A DNA stretch of 64,000 nt. It comes from Agromyces sp. S2-1-8. GTDB taxonomy: Bacteria; Actinomycetota; Actinomycetes; Actinomycetales; Microbacteriaceae. Both the position numbers and the translations under genes were made by a program. The DNA is taken from contig NZ_JAJOLP010000001.1 in NCBI RefSeq assembly GCF_021129215.1, positions 3,658,001 through 3,722,000 on the forward strand, read 5' to 3'. The first letter of the stretch is position 1. Each line of letters starts with the position of its first letter. Below, piece after piece: positions 20,351-28,084 of the stretch. The notes under the pieces were generated by a model, which worked only from the letters and a program-made list of their open reading frames with translations, did no database searches and had not been told where the DNA came from.

Positions 20351-20367
20351 TCCGTACACTGTACGGA
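20351..20367. promoter_or_regulatory. TetR operator TCCGTAC-ACT-GTACGGA
   Basis: A perfect 7-base inverted repeat with a 3-base spacer lies just before a TACTCT -10 box (20371-20376), itself 7 bases before the ATG of the TetR gene. Further GTACG half-sites occur from 20335 to 20348. Confidence 0.75.
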
Positions 20368-20383
20368 CGATACTCTTGCACGC

Positions 20384-21049
20384 ATGGCCTCACGTCAAGC
20401 GGCAGTTCCGGCGAAGCCGTGGTCGCGAGCTCGCACGGCACGCCAGACCCTCACCCGCCGCGAGGTCACCGATGCGGCGATCGCCCTCGTCGAACGCGAC
20501 GGCCTCGACGGACTGACCATGCGCCGCCTCGCCACCGAGCTCGGCTGCGCGCCGATGAGCCTCTACACGCACGTCAGCAGTCGCGACGACCTCGTCGACG
20601 CGATCGTCGAGCAGCTGATCGAGCGCCTCGACCTGCACGAGCAGCCCGGCGAGACGTGGCAGCAGGCGGTGCGCCGCACGCTCGCGTCGTACCGCGACCT
20701 CGCCGTGCAGGTGCCGCACGCGTTCGAGCTGCTGGCGCTCGCCCCGTACGACACCTCTCCCGTCGCACCGCACCTCGCCGGCGTGCTCGCCGGCCTCGAG
20801 CATGCGGGCCTGACGGCCGACCAGGCCCGGCAGGTGCTCGGCATCGTCGACGCCTACGCCTCGGGGTTCCTCGTGGTGTGGGCGCGCAGCCATGCGGCCG
20901 AGCGCCCGTCCGGCGCAGGGGTCGCCGCCGCCTCGACGGCCGACGTCGCCGGCATGCGCGAACTCGCAACGTTCGACCAGGGCCTCGAAGCACTCATCGC
21001 CGGGCTCGACGCGACGCTCGTGTCGGGCGCGAGGGCCACCGACCCTTGA
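20384..21049 (+). CDS. TetR-family regulator (TetR_C_1-type)
   Basis: 221 residues. The HTH reads REVTDAAIALVERDGLDGL, then MRRLATELGCAPMSLYTHVS. Here SLYTHV rather than SLYRHF and the phrase LTREVTDAAIALVERDGLD are typical of TetR proteins with the C-terminal tetracycline-repressor-like domain. The ATG at 20384 fits a leaderless transcript. It is divergent from the amidase/APC permease operon and most likely controls it. Its stop codon overlaps the -35 box of the next promoter (21046-21051). Confidence 0.9.
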   Translation: MASRQAAVPAKPWSRARTARQTLTRREVTDAAIALVERDGLDGLTMRRLATELGCAPMSLYTHVSSRDDLVDAIVEQLIERLDLHEQPGETWQQAVRRTLASYRDLAVQVPHAFELLALAPYDTSPVAPHLAGVLAGLEHAGLTADQARQVLGIVDAYASGFLVVWARSHAAERPSGAGVAAASTADVAGMRELATFDQGLEALIAGLDATLVSGARATDP

Positions 21050-21074
21050 CACCGGCCGAAGCGCCCACTAACGT
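21046..21074 (+). promoter_or_regulatory. Strong promoter before the ABC-F leader
   Basis: TTGACA (21046-21051), a 17-base spacer and TAACGT (21069-21074) form a near-consensus housekeeping promoter. The predicted start of transcription falls at about 21080-21084, at or next to the ATG of a 7-codon upstream ORF. Confidence 0.75.
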
Positions 21075-21083
21075 CGCTCGGCG

Positions 21084-21107
21084 ATGGGTACGCTGATCTA
21101 CTCCTGA
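21084..21107 (+). CDS. Putative leader peptide MGTLIYS upstream of the ABC-F gene
   Basis: A 7-codon ORF (ATG to TGA) begins 9 bases after the -10 box, so the transcript may start at or just before its ATG (leaderless translation). A hairpin (21114-21140: AGCCGTG and GAGC pairing with GCTC and CACGGCT around an AAT loop) follows 6 bases after its stop. Short leader ORFs that stall ribosomes in the presence of antibiotics are the known mode of induction for several ABC-F resistance genes. There is no direct proof that this one is translated. Confidence 0.45.
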   Translation: MGTLIYS

Positions 21108-21113
21108 GTGGTG

Positions 21114-21308
21114 AGCCGTGTCGAGCAATGCTCCACGGCTTCCGCATCGATGCCGGCGCTGAGCGCCGCTGATCGACGCGCAATCGACCGCCACTGATCA
21201 TTCGGCTCGCAGCCGTCGACGCTCGCGCGCACCCCCTTCGGGCGGTGTCCGCCGACGAACCTCGACCGGCGCTCGCGACCTCGCGAGACGGGCCGGGAAG
21301 GAGCTTCC
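21114..21308 (+). promoter_or_regulatory. Structured leader of the ABC-F gene
   Basis: The 200-base leader has a first hairpin at 21114-21140, a CTCGCG-ACCT-CGCGAG hairpin at 21272-21287, and a small GGAAG-GAG-CTTCC hairpin at 21296-21308 that includes the ribosome binding site of the ABC-F gene. The arrangement suits attenuation or control of translation coupled to the upstream ORF. Confidence 0.5.
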
Positions 21309-21311
21309 TCC

Positions 21312-22940
21312 ATGTACCCCACCAGCCAACTCTCCCTCCACGCCGTGACCAAGCGCTTCGGCGAGCGCGTCGTGCTCGACCGGGTCGAACTCTCGCTCCG
21401 CCCCGGCGAGCGCGTCGGCATCATCGGCGACAACGGCTCGGGCAAGTCGACCCTGCTGCGCCTCATCGGCGGCGCGCTGAGCCCCGACGCCGGCGAGCTC
21501 GTCGCGCGCTTCGCCGGAGGCGTCGGCGCGCTCGACCAGGTGCTCGAGCTGGCGTCGGACGCGACCGTGCACGACGCGATCGACGCGTGCTCGACCGAGC
21601 TGCGCGGGCTCGAACGCGAGATGCACGCGGCCGAGCAGGGGCTCGCCGACCTCGAGGGTGCCGCGCTCGACGACGCCCTCGCCGAGTACGCGGCCATCAC
21701 CGAGCGCTTCGAGGCGCGCGACGGCTACGGCGCTCCCGCCCGGCTCGATGCATCGCTCGACGCGCTGGGCGTCGGCGGCCTCGACCGCGACCGCGCGTGG
21801 GAGACGCTCTCGGGCGGCGAACGCTCGCGCGTCGCGCTCGCGGCGACGGTGGCTGCGAACCCCGAGCTGCTGCTGCTCGACGAACCGAGCAACGATCTCG
21901 ACGACGACGCGTGGCAGTGGCTCGTCGATCGCCTGCGGGTGCACGACGGCACCGTGGTCGTGGTGACGCACGACCGCGCGTTCCTGCAGGCGCTCACGCA
22001 GGTGATCTGGGAGGTCGACGCCGCCTCGGTCGCGCGCTACGGCGACGGCTACCCCGGCTACCTCATCGCGAAGGCGAACGAACGCGAACGGCACCGGCTC
22101 GCCTACGAGACGTGGAAGGCCGAGCTCGCCCGCAACCGCGAGCTCGTCGCGGCGAACGCGGGGCGGCTCGCCGCGATCCCGCGCAAGCTCGACAAGGCCG
22201 GCATGGGCACGGGCGCGTTCCGGCCCCGTGGCCGCGACCACGGGGCGATGGGCCGCATCCGCAACGCGAAGGCGAGGATGTCGCGGCTGCTCGCCGCGCC
22301 CGTGATCCCGCCGGCCAAGCCGCTCTCGTTCGCGCCGACGGCCTTCACCGGTTCGGTCGACGCCCAGGTCGAGGGCGCCCCCTTGCTCGTGCTCTCCGGG
22401 GTACGGGTGGCCGAGGCATCCGTCGACGACCTCGTGCTCGCGCCCGGGGGCCGGCTGCTGATCACCGGACGCAACGGAGTCGGCAAGACGAGCCTGCTGC
22501 GCGTCATCACCGGGGAGCTCCGCGCCGATGCCGGCACGGTGACGGCCACGCCGCGCATCGGGCACCTGCGCCAGCAGAGCGCGATCCGGCCGAGTCGTCG
22601 CACCCTGCTCGAGGCGTACGCGGCGGGGATCCGCGAGGACCGCGAGACGGCCGAGGCCCGGCTGATGTCGCTCGGGCTGTTCCATCCGCGGGACCTCGTG
22701 GTGCCGGTCGGCGCGCTCTCGTACGGGCAGCGGCGGCGGCTCGAGCTCGCGCTGCTCGTGAGCGAGCCGCACGAGCTGCTGCTGCTCGACGAGCCGACGA
22801 ACCACCTGTCGCCCGACCTGGTCGAAGACCTCGAAGGCGCGCTCGAACGGTTCACCGGCGCGGTCGTGCTCGTCTCGCACGACCGTCTGCTGCGCGAGCG
22901 GTTCGGAGGTCAGCGGCTGCGGCTGGACGGGCCCGAGTAG
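21312..22940 (+). CDS. ABC-F ATPase, ribosome-protection (antibiotic resistance) type
   Basis: 542 residues with two ABC domains and no membrane segment. Domain 1: Walker A GDNGSGKST, signature LSGGERSR, Walker B LLLLDEPSNDLD. Domain 2: Walker A GRNGVGKTS, signature LSYGQRRRLELAL, Walker B LLLLDEPTNHLS. The basic linker between them contains KLDKAGMGTGAFRPRGRDHG. The layout is that of ABC-F proteins acting on the ribosome. The lack of long C-terminal extension and the extensive linker match the antibiotic-resistance group that displaces macrolides, lincosamides, streptogramins or pleuromutilins. The ATG has AAGGAG at 21298-21303. The long leader and upstream ORF support an inducible resistance role rather than housekeeping EttA/Uup. 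Confidence 0.9.
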   Translation: MYPTSQLSLHAVTKRFGERVVLDRVELSLRPGERVGIIGDNGSGKSTLLRLIGGALSPDAGELVARFAGGVGALDQVLELASDATVHDAIDACSTELRGLEREMHAAEQGLADLEGAALDDALAEYAAITERFEARDGYGAPARLDASLDALGVGGLDRDRAWETLSGGERSRVALAATVAANPELLLLDEPSNDLDDDAWQWLVDRLRVHDGTVVVVTHDRAFLQALTQVIWEVDAASVARYGDGYPGYLIAKANERERHRLAYETWKAELARNRELVAANAGRLAAIPRKLDKAGMGTGAFRPRGRDHGAMGRIRNAKARMSRLLAAPVIPPAKPLSFAPTAFTGSVDAQVEGAPLLVLSGVRVAEASVDDLVLAPGGRLLITGRNGVGKTSLLRVITGELRADAGTVTATPRIGHLRQQSAIRPSRRTLLEAYAAGIREDRETAEARLMSLGLFHPRDLVVPVGALSYGQRRRLELALLVSEPHELLLLDEPTNHLSPDLVEDLEGALERFTGAVVLVSHDRLLRERFGGQRLRLDGPE

Positions 22941-23047
22941 GGCGCACCGCGACATCGGGGATCGCCACGGTCTCGGTCCGACCGGCGCGGATCCTTCCGA
23001 TCCTGCGGCGATCTCCGATCGCGCGGAGGCCTCCCGGCGACGCGCGA

Positions 23048-23080
23048 AACGCCCGGCCCGCTGGATGCGGGCCGGGCGTT
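23048..23080. terminator. Bidirectional terminator
   Basis: AACGCCCGGCCCGC-tggat-GCGGGCCGGGCGTT is a perfect 14-base stem with a 5-base loop, between the converging ABC-F and PIG-L genes. The symmetric A/T ends allow it to work in both directions. Confidence 0.88.
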
Positions 23081-23091
23081 CGCGCGGCGGA

Positions 23092-26000
23092 TCAGCCCTT
23101 GCCGGGCTTGGTCGCCTCGATCGGGAAGCTCCACGCGTTGACGCCGTCGCCGCTGCCCGCCTCGATGCCGCCCTGCTCGGCGTACGAGACGAGGATGCGG
23201 GCGTCGTCGGCGAGCGCCGCGCGGGTGGCCGCGTCGATCGGCACGGCGAGCTTGCCCGTCCCGGCGTCGACGGCCTGCTCGAACGAGCCCAGCAGTCGGC
23301 CGCTCATGTCGGGCGCCCACGGCGGGGCCGCGCCGTCGGCCGGCGAGCAGGCCTCGAAGCCGTACACGTCGCCGGCGCAGCTCGTGGTCCAGACCGGGAT
23401 GAACGTCGTATCGCCCTTCCAGAGGAAGACGCGCACGGTGCCCGCCTCCTCGGTGTCGTAGGAGATGCGCACGTTCTTCTGCTGGACCTTGACGTCGGTG
23501 ACGCTCATCGCATCGCTCGGCTGCACCCCCGAGATCGTGCCGCCCCTGGTCGCCGACTGCGCGACCGTCTGCGGCGACTGCACGCCCTGCAGGGCGGTGT
23601 CGGGGATGATCGGCGCCGACGCCTCGGTCGACCGGTCGGCCGGCGGGGCGTACCCGTCGAGGTAGGCGTGACCCCAGCGGTAGGGCTCCGACTGCTGGCT
23701 TCCGAAGGCCGACCACGCGGTGCGGGTCTGGCCGATGAAGTCCTGGGTGTCGGAGTCGTACGGGGTCACGTTGAGCCCCAGGTACCGCGGGTCGACGTCG
23801 TTCTGCGCGGCGTCGCCCGACGGCACGGCGCCGGTCGGGCCGACCGCGGCGGGCAGGGCCGCGAGCGGCACCTTCACCTCGAGGTCGTAGCCGCCGCCGG
23901 CGTAGGTGCCGTCGGCCTCGCGGGCGACCTCGACCGCCACCTCGACGCCGACGGCGTTGAGCCCGCCCTCGACGGTCTCGGCGAGCGGCCCCGTCGAGAA
24001 TCCCTGGTGGTTGTCGGCGTCGCGCGACCAGCACGGGCCGTCCTCGCCGTTGCCGTTGGCGGCTTCGGCATCGTCGGTGAACGGGAACATGCCGAGCTTG
24101 AACGTCGTCGACGTGTCGACCGAGTCGCCGCGCGGGTCGAGCAGCAGCTCGACCGAGTCGACGAGCCAGTGGCCGAAGCACCGGTCGGGCGTCGCGGCGG
24201 CGCTCGCCACGTCGTCGGTCACGCGGATCTGCGCGTAGAGCGCGTCGTCGTACCAGCCGAGCTTCGCGAGGCTGCCGTCGCCGCAGTCGACGCCCTCGAC
24301 GGCGCAGGCCGCGCCCTCCCACCGGGTGCCGATGTCGACCGGCTCGCCCGTGTAGACGTCGTCGGCGGTGCCGTCGACGGTCGGTGCCGAGGCGAGCTGC
24401 GGGATCACGACCGTCGGCACGAGGTACACCGTCTCGTTCTCGGTCGAGGTGCCCGCACCCGAGGTCGTCGTCGCGGTGAACGTCACCGTGCGGCTGCCGG
24501 GGTCGGCTGGGTCGGTGTGCGTGACGACGAACTCGACCGTCGCGGTGTCGCCCGCGGCGAGCCCCGTGAACGGCTTGGATGCCTCGTCGGCGACGAACCC
24601 GGCGGGCAGCGCGAGCGCGACCTCACCCGACTCCGTCGAGGCGGTGCGGTTGGTCACCTCGACCGGCACCGTCACGGTCTCGCCGGCGCCGATCTGGGCG
24701 ACGGCGTTCGAGCGACCGCCCACGTAGGCGTCGTGGTCGCGGGTCCACTGCTCGTACTCGGCCATGTTGCCCCAGCGCTCGAAGCGACCCTCGACGGGCG
24801 CGACGAGCGCGATGCGGGTGTCGTTGTACGCGGTGACCTCGCCGTCGAACGAAGCGGCGAGCTTGTAGACGCCCGCTGCCGCGTCGGCGGCCGGGGTGAC
24901 GGTGAACGTCGCCGTCGAGGCATCCTCGTCGCCGATGCCGTCGAGCTCGACGGGGTCGGAGACCTGCCAGCCCGCGGGAACCGCGAGGCTCACGGTGCCG
25001 CCGCCGAGGTCGCCCTCGCCTGAGCGCGCCGAGACGGTGACCTCGAACGGCTCGCCGGCGGCCTCGTAGTAGTCGTCGACCGCGAGCGAGAACTCGGAGC
25101 CGAGCGGCATGCCGCCGGGGTCGGCGACGACGGCGCCGTAGAGCACCGCGTCGTCGTTCGCGGAGGCCGGCGAGCTGTTCGGCTGCATCGGCACGATCGA
25201 CTGCGAGACGCCGTAGCGCTGGCAGGTGGGGTTGGTGAGGCCCTTCTCCATCACGCGTGCCTGCGTGGGGTGCGCCCGACCGCCCTCGCGGCCGACCTGC
25301 GCCCACGACTTGGCGGTGCCCGCCTGCTGGCCCTGCACGTTGCCCTCGGCCCAGACGTACGGCGAGTCGTAGCCGGTCCACGTGCCGACGACCGTGAACG
25401 GGTTCGTCGCGGCCGGCGTGAAGCCGGTGTTGCAGTTCGGCGCGGCCGTGCCTCCCGAGCCGGTCGTGAGGCCGCCGGCGAGGATCTTCTTGACCTGCCA
25501 GGTGTCGACGGCGCCCGTGCCCTCGAGCTGTTCGGGGAACATCTCGGGATCGGCGGCCGCGGCCGCGGCCTCCCAGATCATGCGGCCCTGCGCGTACTGG
25601 TGGTTGCCGTGCCCGGCCGCGAGCGACGGCGTCGAGCCGACCAGGATCTCGGGCTGGGTCTCGCGGATGATGCGCACGGTGCGGCGCAGGGTCTCCTCGG
25701 CGTCCCACACCTGCGCGGTGAGCGCCGCCGAGGTGTTGTAGAAGAAGTCGACCCGGTCGAGGTTGAAGATGTCGATCGTGCCCGAGCGCACGTGGGAGGT
25801 GCGGTCCTCGTTCTCCCGGCGGAGGCCGAGGTCGGGGCCGGCCTCGGGGCCGACCGAGTTCGAGCCGCCCTCGCCGCGCGTGGCCATGATGATGCCGCAG
25901 CGCACGCCGTAGAGGTCGTGCCAGACGCCGCAGGGCGTCGTGAACCCGGCGTCGTCGTCGGGGTGGGCCCAGATGCCCATGATGTCGATCTTGCCGCGCT

Positions 26001-26160
26001 CGGTGTCGATCGCGATCGAGGGGTCGCCCGCCTCGAGCTTCGTGGCGGCATCGGCCGCCGGGGTTTCGGTGCCCATCGTCGCTGCCATCGCGGTACCCGG
26101 TCCCATGAGTACGGCGGCCGTGACCAGCGAGGTCAGCAGCATGGCGTGATGTCGTTTCAT
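23092..26160 (-). CDS. Large secreted PIG-L/LmbE-type deacetylase with accessory domains
   Basis: 1022 residues. A signal peptide (about residues 1-27, cleavage after AMA) leads into a PIG-L/LmbE domain: WAHPDDDAGF at about 64 holds the zinc-binding His-Pro-Asp-Asp, and AGHGNHQYAQG at about 190 supplies the later His ligands. After the catalytic domain come two Ig-like NEW3/alpha-galactosidase-associated domains (PAGWQVSDP, PAGFVADEA), then a region resembling CBM9/DOMON-type sugar-binding folds (DGTADDVYTGEPVDIG and KLGWYDDALYAQIRVTDD). PIG-L enzymes usually remove N-acetyl groups from GlcNAc compounds, so the protein may deacetylate extracellular polysaccharide. It lies 203 bases after the sugar ABC operon on the same strand, which suggests a shared substrate. 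Confidence 0.88.
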   Translation of the reverse strand: MKRHHAMLLTSLVTAAVLMGPGTAMAATMGTETPAADAATKLEAGDPSIAIDTERGKIDIMGIWAHPDDDAGFTTPCGVWHDLYGVRCGIIMATRGEGGSNSVGPEAGPDLGLRRENEDRTSHVRSGTIDIFNLDRVDFFYNTSAALTAQVWDAEETLRRTVRIIRETQPEILVGSTPSLAAGHGNHQYAQGRMIWEAAAAAADPEMFPEQLEGTGAVDTWQVKKILAGGLTTGSGGTAAPNCNTGFTPAATNPFTVVGTWTGYDSPYVWAEGNVQGQQAGTAKSWAQVGREGGRAHPTQARVMEKGLTNPTCQRYGVSQSIVPMQPNSSPASANDDAVLYGAVVADPGGMPLGSEFSLAVDDYYEAAGEPFEVTVSARSGEGDLGGGTVSLAVPAGWQVSDPVELDGIGDEDASTATFTVTPAADAAAGVYKLAASFDGEVTAYNDTRIALVAPVEGRFERWGNMAEYEQWTRDHDAYVGGRSNAVAQIGAGETVTVPVEVTNRTASTESGEVALALPAGFVADEASKPFTGLAAGDTATVEFVVTHTDPADPGSRTVTFTATTTSGAGTSTENETVYLVPTVVIPQLASAPTVDGTADDVYTGEPVDIGTRWEGAACAVEGVDCGDGSLAKLGWYDDALYAQIRVTDDVASAAATPDRCFGHWLVDSVELLLDPRGDSVDTSTTFKLGMFPFTDDAEAANGNGEDGPCWSRDADNHQGFSTGPLAETVEGGLNAVGVEVAVEVAREADGTYAGGGYDLEVKVPLAALPAAVGPTGAVPSGDAAQNDVDPRYLGLNVTPYDSDTQDFIGQTRTAWSAFGSQQSEPYRWGHAYLDGYAPPADRSTEASAPIIPDTALQGVQSPQTVAQSATRGGTISGVQPSDAMSVTDVKVQQKNVRISYDTEEAGTVRVFLWKGDTTFIPVWTTSCAGDVYGFEACSPADGAAPPWAPDMSGRLLGSFEQAVDAGTGKLAVPIDAATRAALADDARILVSYAEQGGIEAGSGDGVNAWSFPIEATKPGKG

Positions 26161-26363
26161 GCGGTCCTCCGTTGGACGCTCGGACGACGGACTGCCGCCC
26201 GATCTCCCATCAAGCTAGAGCAGACTCGATCGAACAATCAAGCAGTTTCACGCAGTTTCACGCATTAACGCGTGCGCGGAGTTGCGCACAGCGGGCACGC
26301 CCATGCGGGGTGCACGCCGAGACGACGCGCGCACCCCGCTCTGCGCCGGACGGCGCGCGGGCC

Positions 26364-27182
26364 TCACTCGCGCACGGCGCCCTCGATCATGCCCTTGATG
26401 AAGTGCCGTTGCAGGAACACGTAGAGCAGCACGATCGGCAGCGCGACCATGACCGCGCCCGCGGCGAGCAGCGCCGTGCCCTGCGTGTACTGACCCTGGA
26501 AGAACGCGAGCCCGAGCGGCGCGGTGCGCACCGACCCGCTCGGCGACATCACGAGCGGGATGAGGAACTCGTTCCACGTCCACATGAACGTGAGCAGCAC
26601 GAGCGTCAGGATCGCCGGGCGCCCGATCGGCACGAGCACCTGCCAGAGGATGCGCATCGAGCCCGCCCCGTCGAGGCGCGCCGCGTCGATGAGCGCCCGG
26701 CTCGAGGTGCGGAAGTACGTGCGCATCCAATAGGTGCCGAACGCGATCGACATCGCGATCTGCGGCGCGGCGACGCCCCAGACCGTGTTCGTCAGCCCGA
26801 CGACCCGCAGGTCGAAGTAGAGCGGCACGATGAACGCCTCGGTCGGCACCATGATGCCGAGCAGGAACACGTAGAACATGAGCGTCGCGCCGCGGAACTT
26901 CATGGTGCCGAGCGCGTACCCGGCGAGGATCGACGCGAGCACCGCCACGACGACCACGATCACCGCGACGATCACCGAGTTGAGCATGTACTGGCCGAAC
27001 CGGCCGATCTCCCACGCCTCGGGGAAGTTCTCGGGGTGGAACAGCCCGCCCTCGCGTGCGGCCGACGCGCTCTGCGGCCCGAAGGCGAGCGAGACGATGA
27101 CGGCGATCGGGCCGAGCACGATGAGCGCGAATGCGACGAGCACGACGTAGTTCGCGCCTCGTTCGATCGGGGACACCTTCAC
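26364..27182 (-). CDS. Carbohydrate ABC transporter permease (MalG-like)
   Basis: 272 residues, six membrane helices. The EAA loop for contact with the ATPase reads ALIDAARLDGAGSMRILWQV, then LVPIGRPA. Together with IVPLYFDLRVVGLTNT this is typical of the MalG/CUT1 group. Its ATG overlaps the stop of the MalF-like gene by 4 bases. It is the last gene of a four-gene overlapping operon. No ATPase gene is present, so a shared MsiK-type ATPase encoded elsewhere probably powers the system, as is common in actinobacteria. Confidence 0.93.
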   Translation of the reverse strand: MKVSPIERGANYVVLVAFALIVLGPIAVIVSLAFGPQSASAAREGGLFHPENFPEAWEIGRFGQYMLNSVIVAVIVVVVAVLASILAGYALGTMKFRGATLMFYVFLLGIMVPTEAFIVPLYFDLRVVGLTNTVWGVAAPQIAMSIAFGTYWMRTYFRTSSRALIDAARLDGAGSMRILWQVLVPIGRPAILTLVLLTFMWTWNEFLIPLVMSPSGSVRTAPLGLAFFQGQYTQGTALLAAGAVMVALPIVLLYVFLQRHFIKGMIEGAVRE

Positions 27183-28084
27183 TTGCGGTCTCCGATCATG
27201 TTCACGACGCCGTTGATGGCGAAGACGATGATGGTGAGCACGACGCCCACCGCGGTCGCGACACCGACCTCGCCGAGCTCGAACGCCCGACGGTAGATCT
27301 CATAGCTCGGCACGGTCGTCGACGTGCCCGGCCCGCCGCTCGTCGTGACGTAGACGAGGTCGAACGTCTTGAGGGCGGCGACGATCGTGAGCGTGAGCGC
27401 CACGGTGATCTCGCCGCGCACCATCGGCAGCGTGATCGCGAAGAACTCGCGCACCGGGCCCGAGCCGTCGAGCCGCGCCGCCTCGTAGAGCTCGCGGGGC
27501 ACGCGACTCATGCCGGCCATGAGCAGCACGGTCACGAGGCCCGTGCACACCCACGTGCCGATGAGTCCGACCGCGGGCAGCGTGAACGCGTAGTCGCCGA
27601 GCCACGGACGCGCGAGCGCGCCGAGCCCGATCATGCGCAGGAACCCGTTGAGCGGGCCGTCGGGCGCGTAGATCTGCCGCCAGGTGACGGCGACGACGAC
27701 CATCGCGATGACCTGCGGCAGGAAGATCACGCTGCGGAAGAACCCGAGCCCGCGCACCTGGGCGCGGGTGAGCAGGCTCGCGAGCAGCAGGCCGATCACG
27801 AGCGGCAGCACCGCGTAGAAGAACACGAGCACGAGCGCGTGCCAGAAGGCCTCGCGCAGGCGCTCGTCGAAGATGATCTCGACGTAGTTGTCGAACCCCA
27901 CGAAGGTGGAGGCTCCGAGCCCGTCCCACTCGAAGAACGAGAACTGCGCGGCCCGCACGAGCGGGAACAGCAGGAAGACCCCGTAGAGCAGGAGGGCGGG
28001 GGCCAGGTACGCCCAGGGAACCCACGCCGATCGGGCGGAGCGCCGAGAGGCGCTCCGCCCGACCGTGGTCGTGCCGTCAGCCAT
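27179..28084 (-). CDS. Carbohydrate ABC transporter permease (MalF-like)
   Basis: 301 residues, six membrane helices with the usual long first segment (YLAPALLLYGVFLLFPLVRA). The EAA loop reads ELYEAARLDGSGPVREFFAI. The GTG/ATG region at 28084 overlaps the end of the binding-protein gene by 8 bases, and its stop overlaps the next permease gene by 4. It forms the membrane channel with the MalG-like subunit. Substrate is probably an oligosaccharide, consistent with the CUT1-type binding protein and the nearby GH4 gene. Confidence 0.93.
   Translation of the reverse strand: MADGTTTVGRSASRRSARSAWVPWAYLAPALLLYGVFLLFPLVRAAQFSFFEWDGLGASTFVGFDNYVEIIFDERLREAFWHALVLVFFYAVLPLVIGLLLASLLTRAQVRGLGFFRSVIFLPQVIAMVVVAVTWRQIYAPDGPLNGFLRMIGLGALARPWLGDYAFTLPAVGLIGTWVCTGLVTVLLMAGMSRVPRELYEAARLDGSGPVREFFAITLPMVRGEITVALTLTIVAALKTFDLVYVTTSGGPGTSTTVPSYEIYRRAFELGEVGVATAVGVVLTIIVFAINGVVNMIGDRK

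Noticed and set aside
26230..26270. Short direct repeats GCAGTTTCAC upstream of the PIG-L gene, considered as a CRISPR-like or operator array
   Set aside because: Only two or three copies without spacers; too short to interpret, perhaps part of a promoter.
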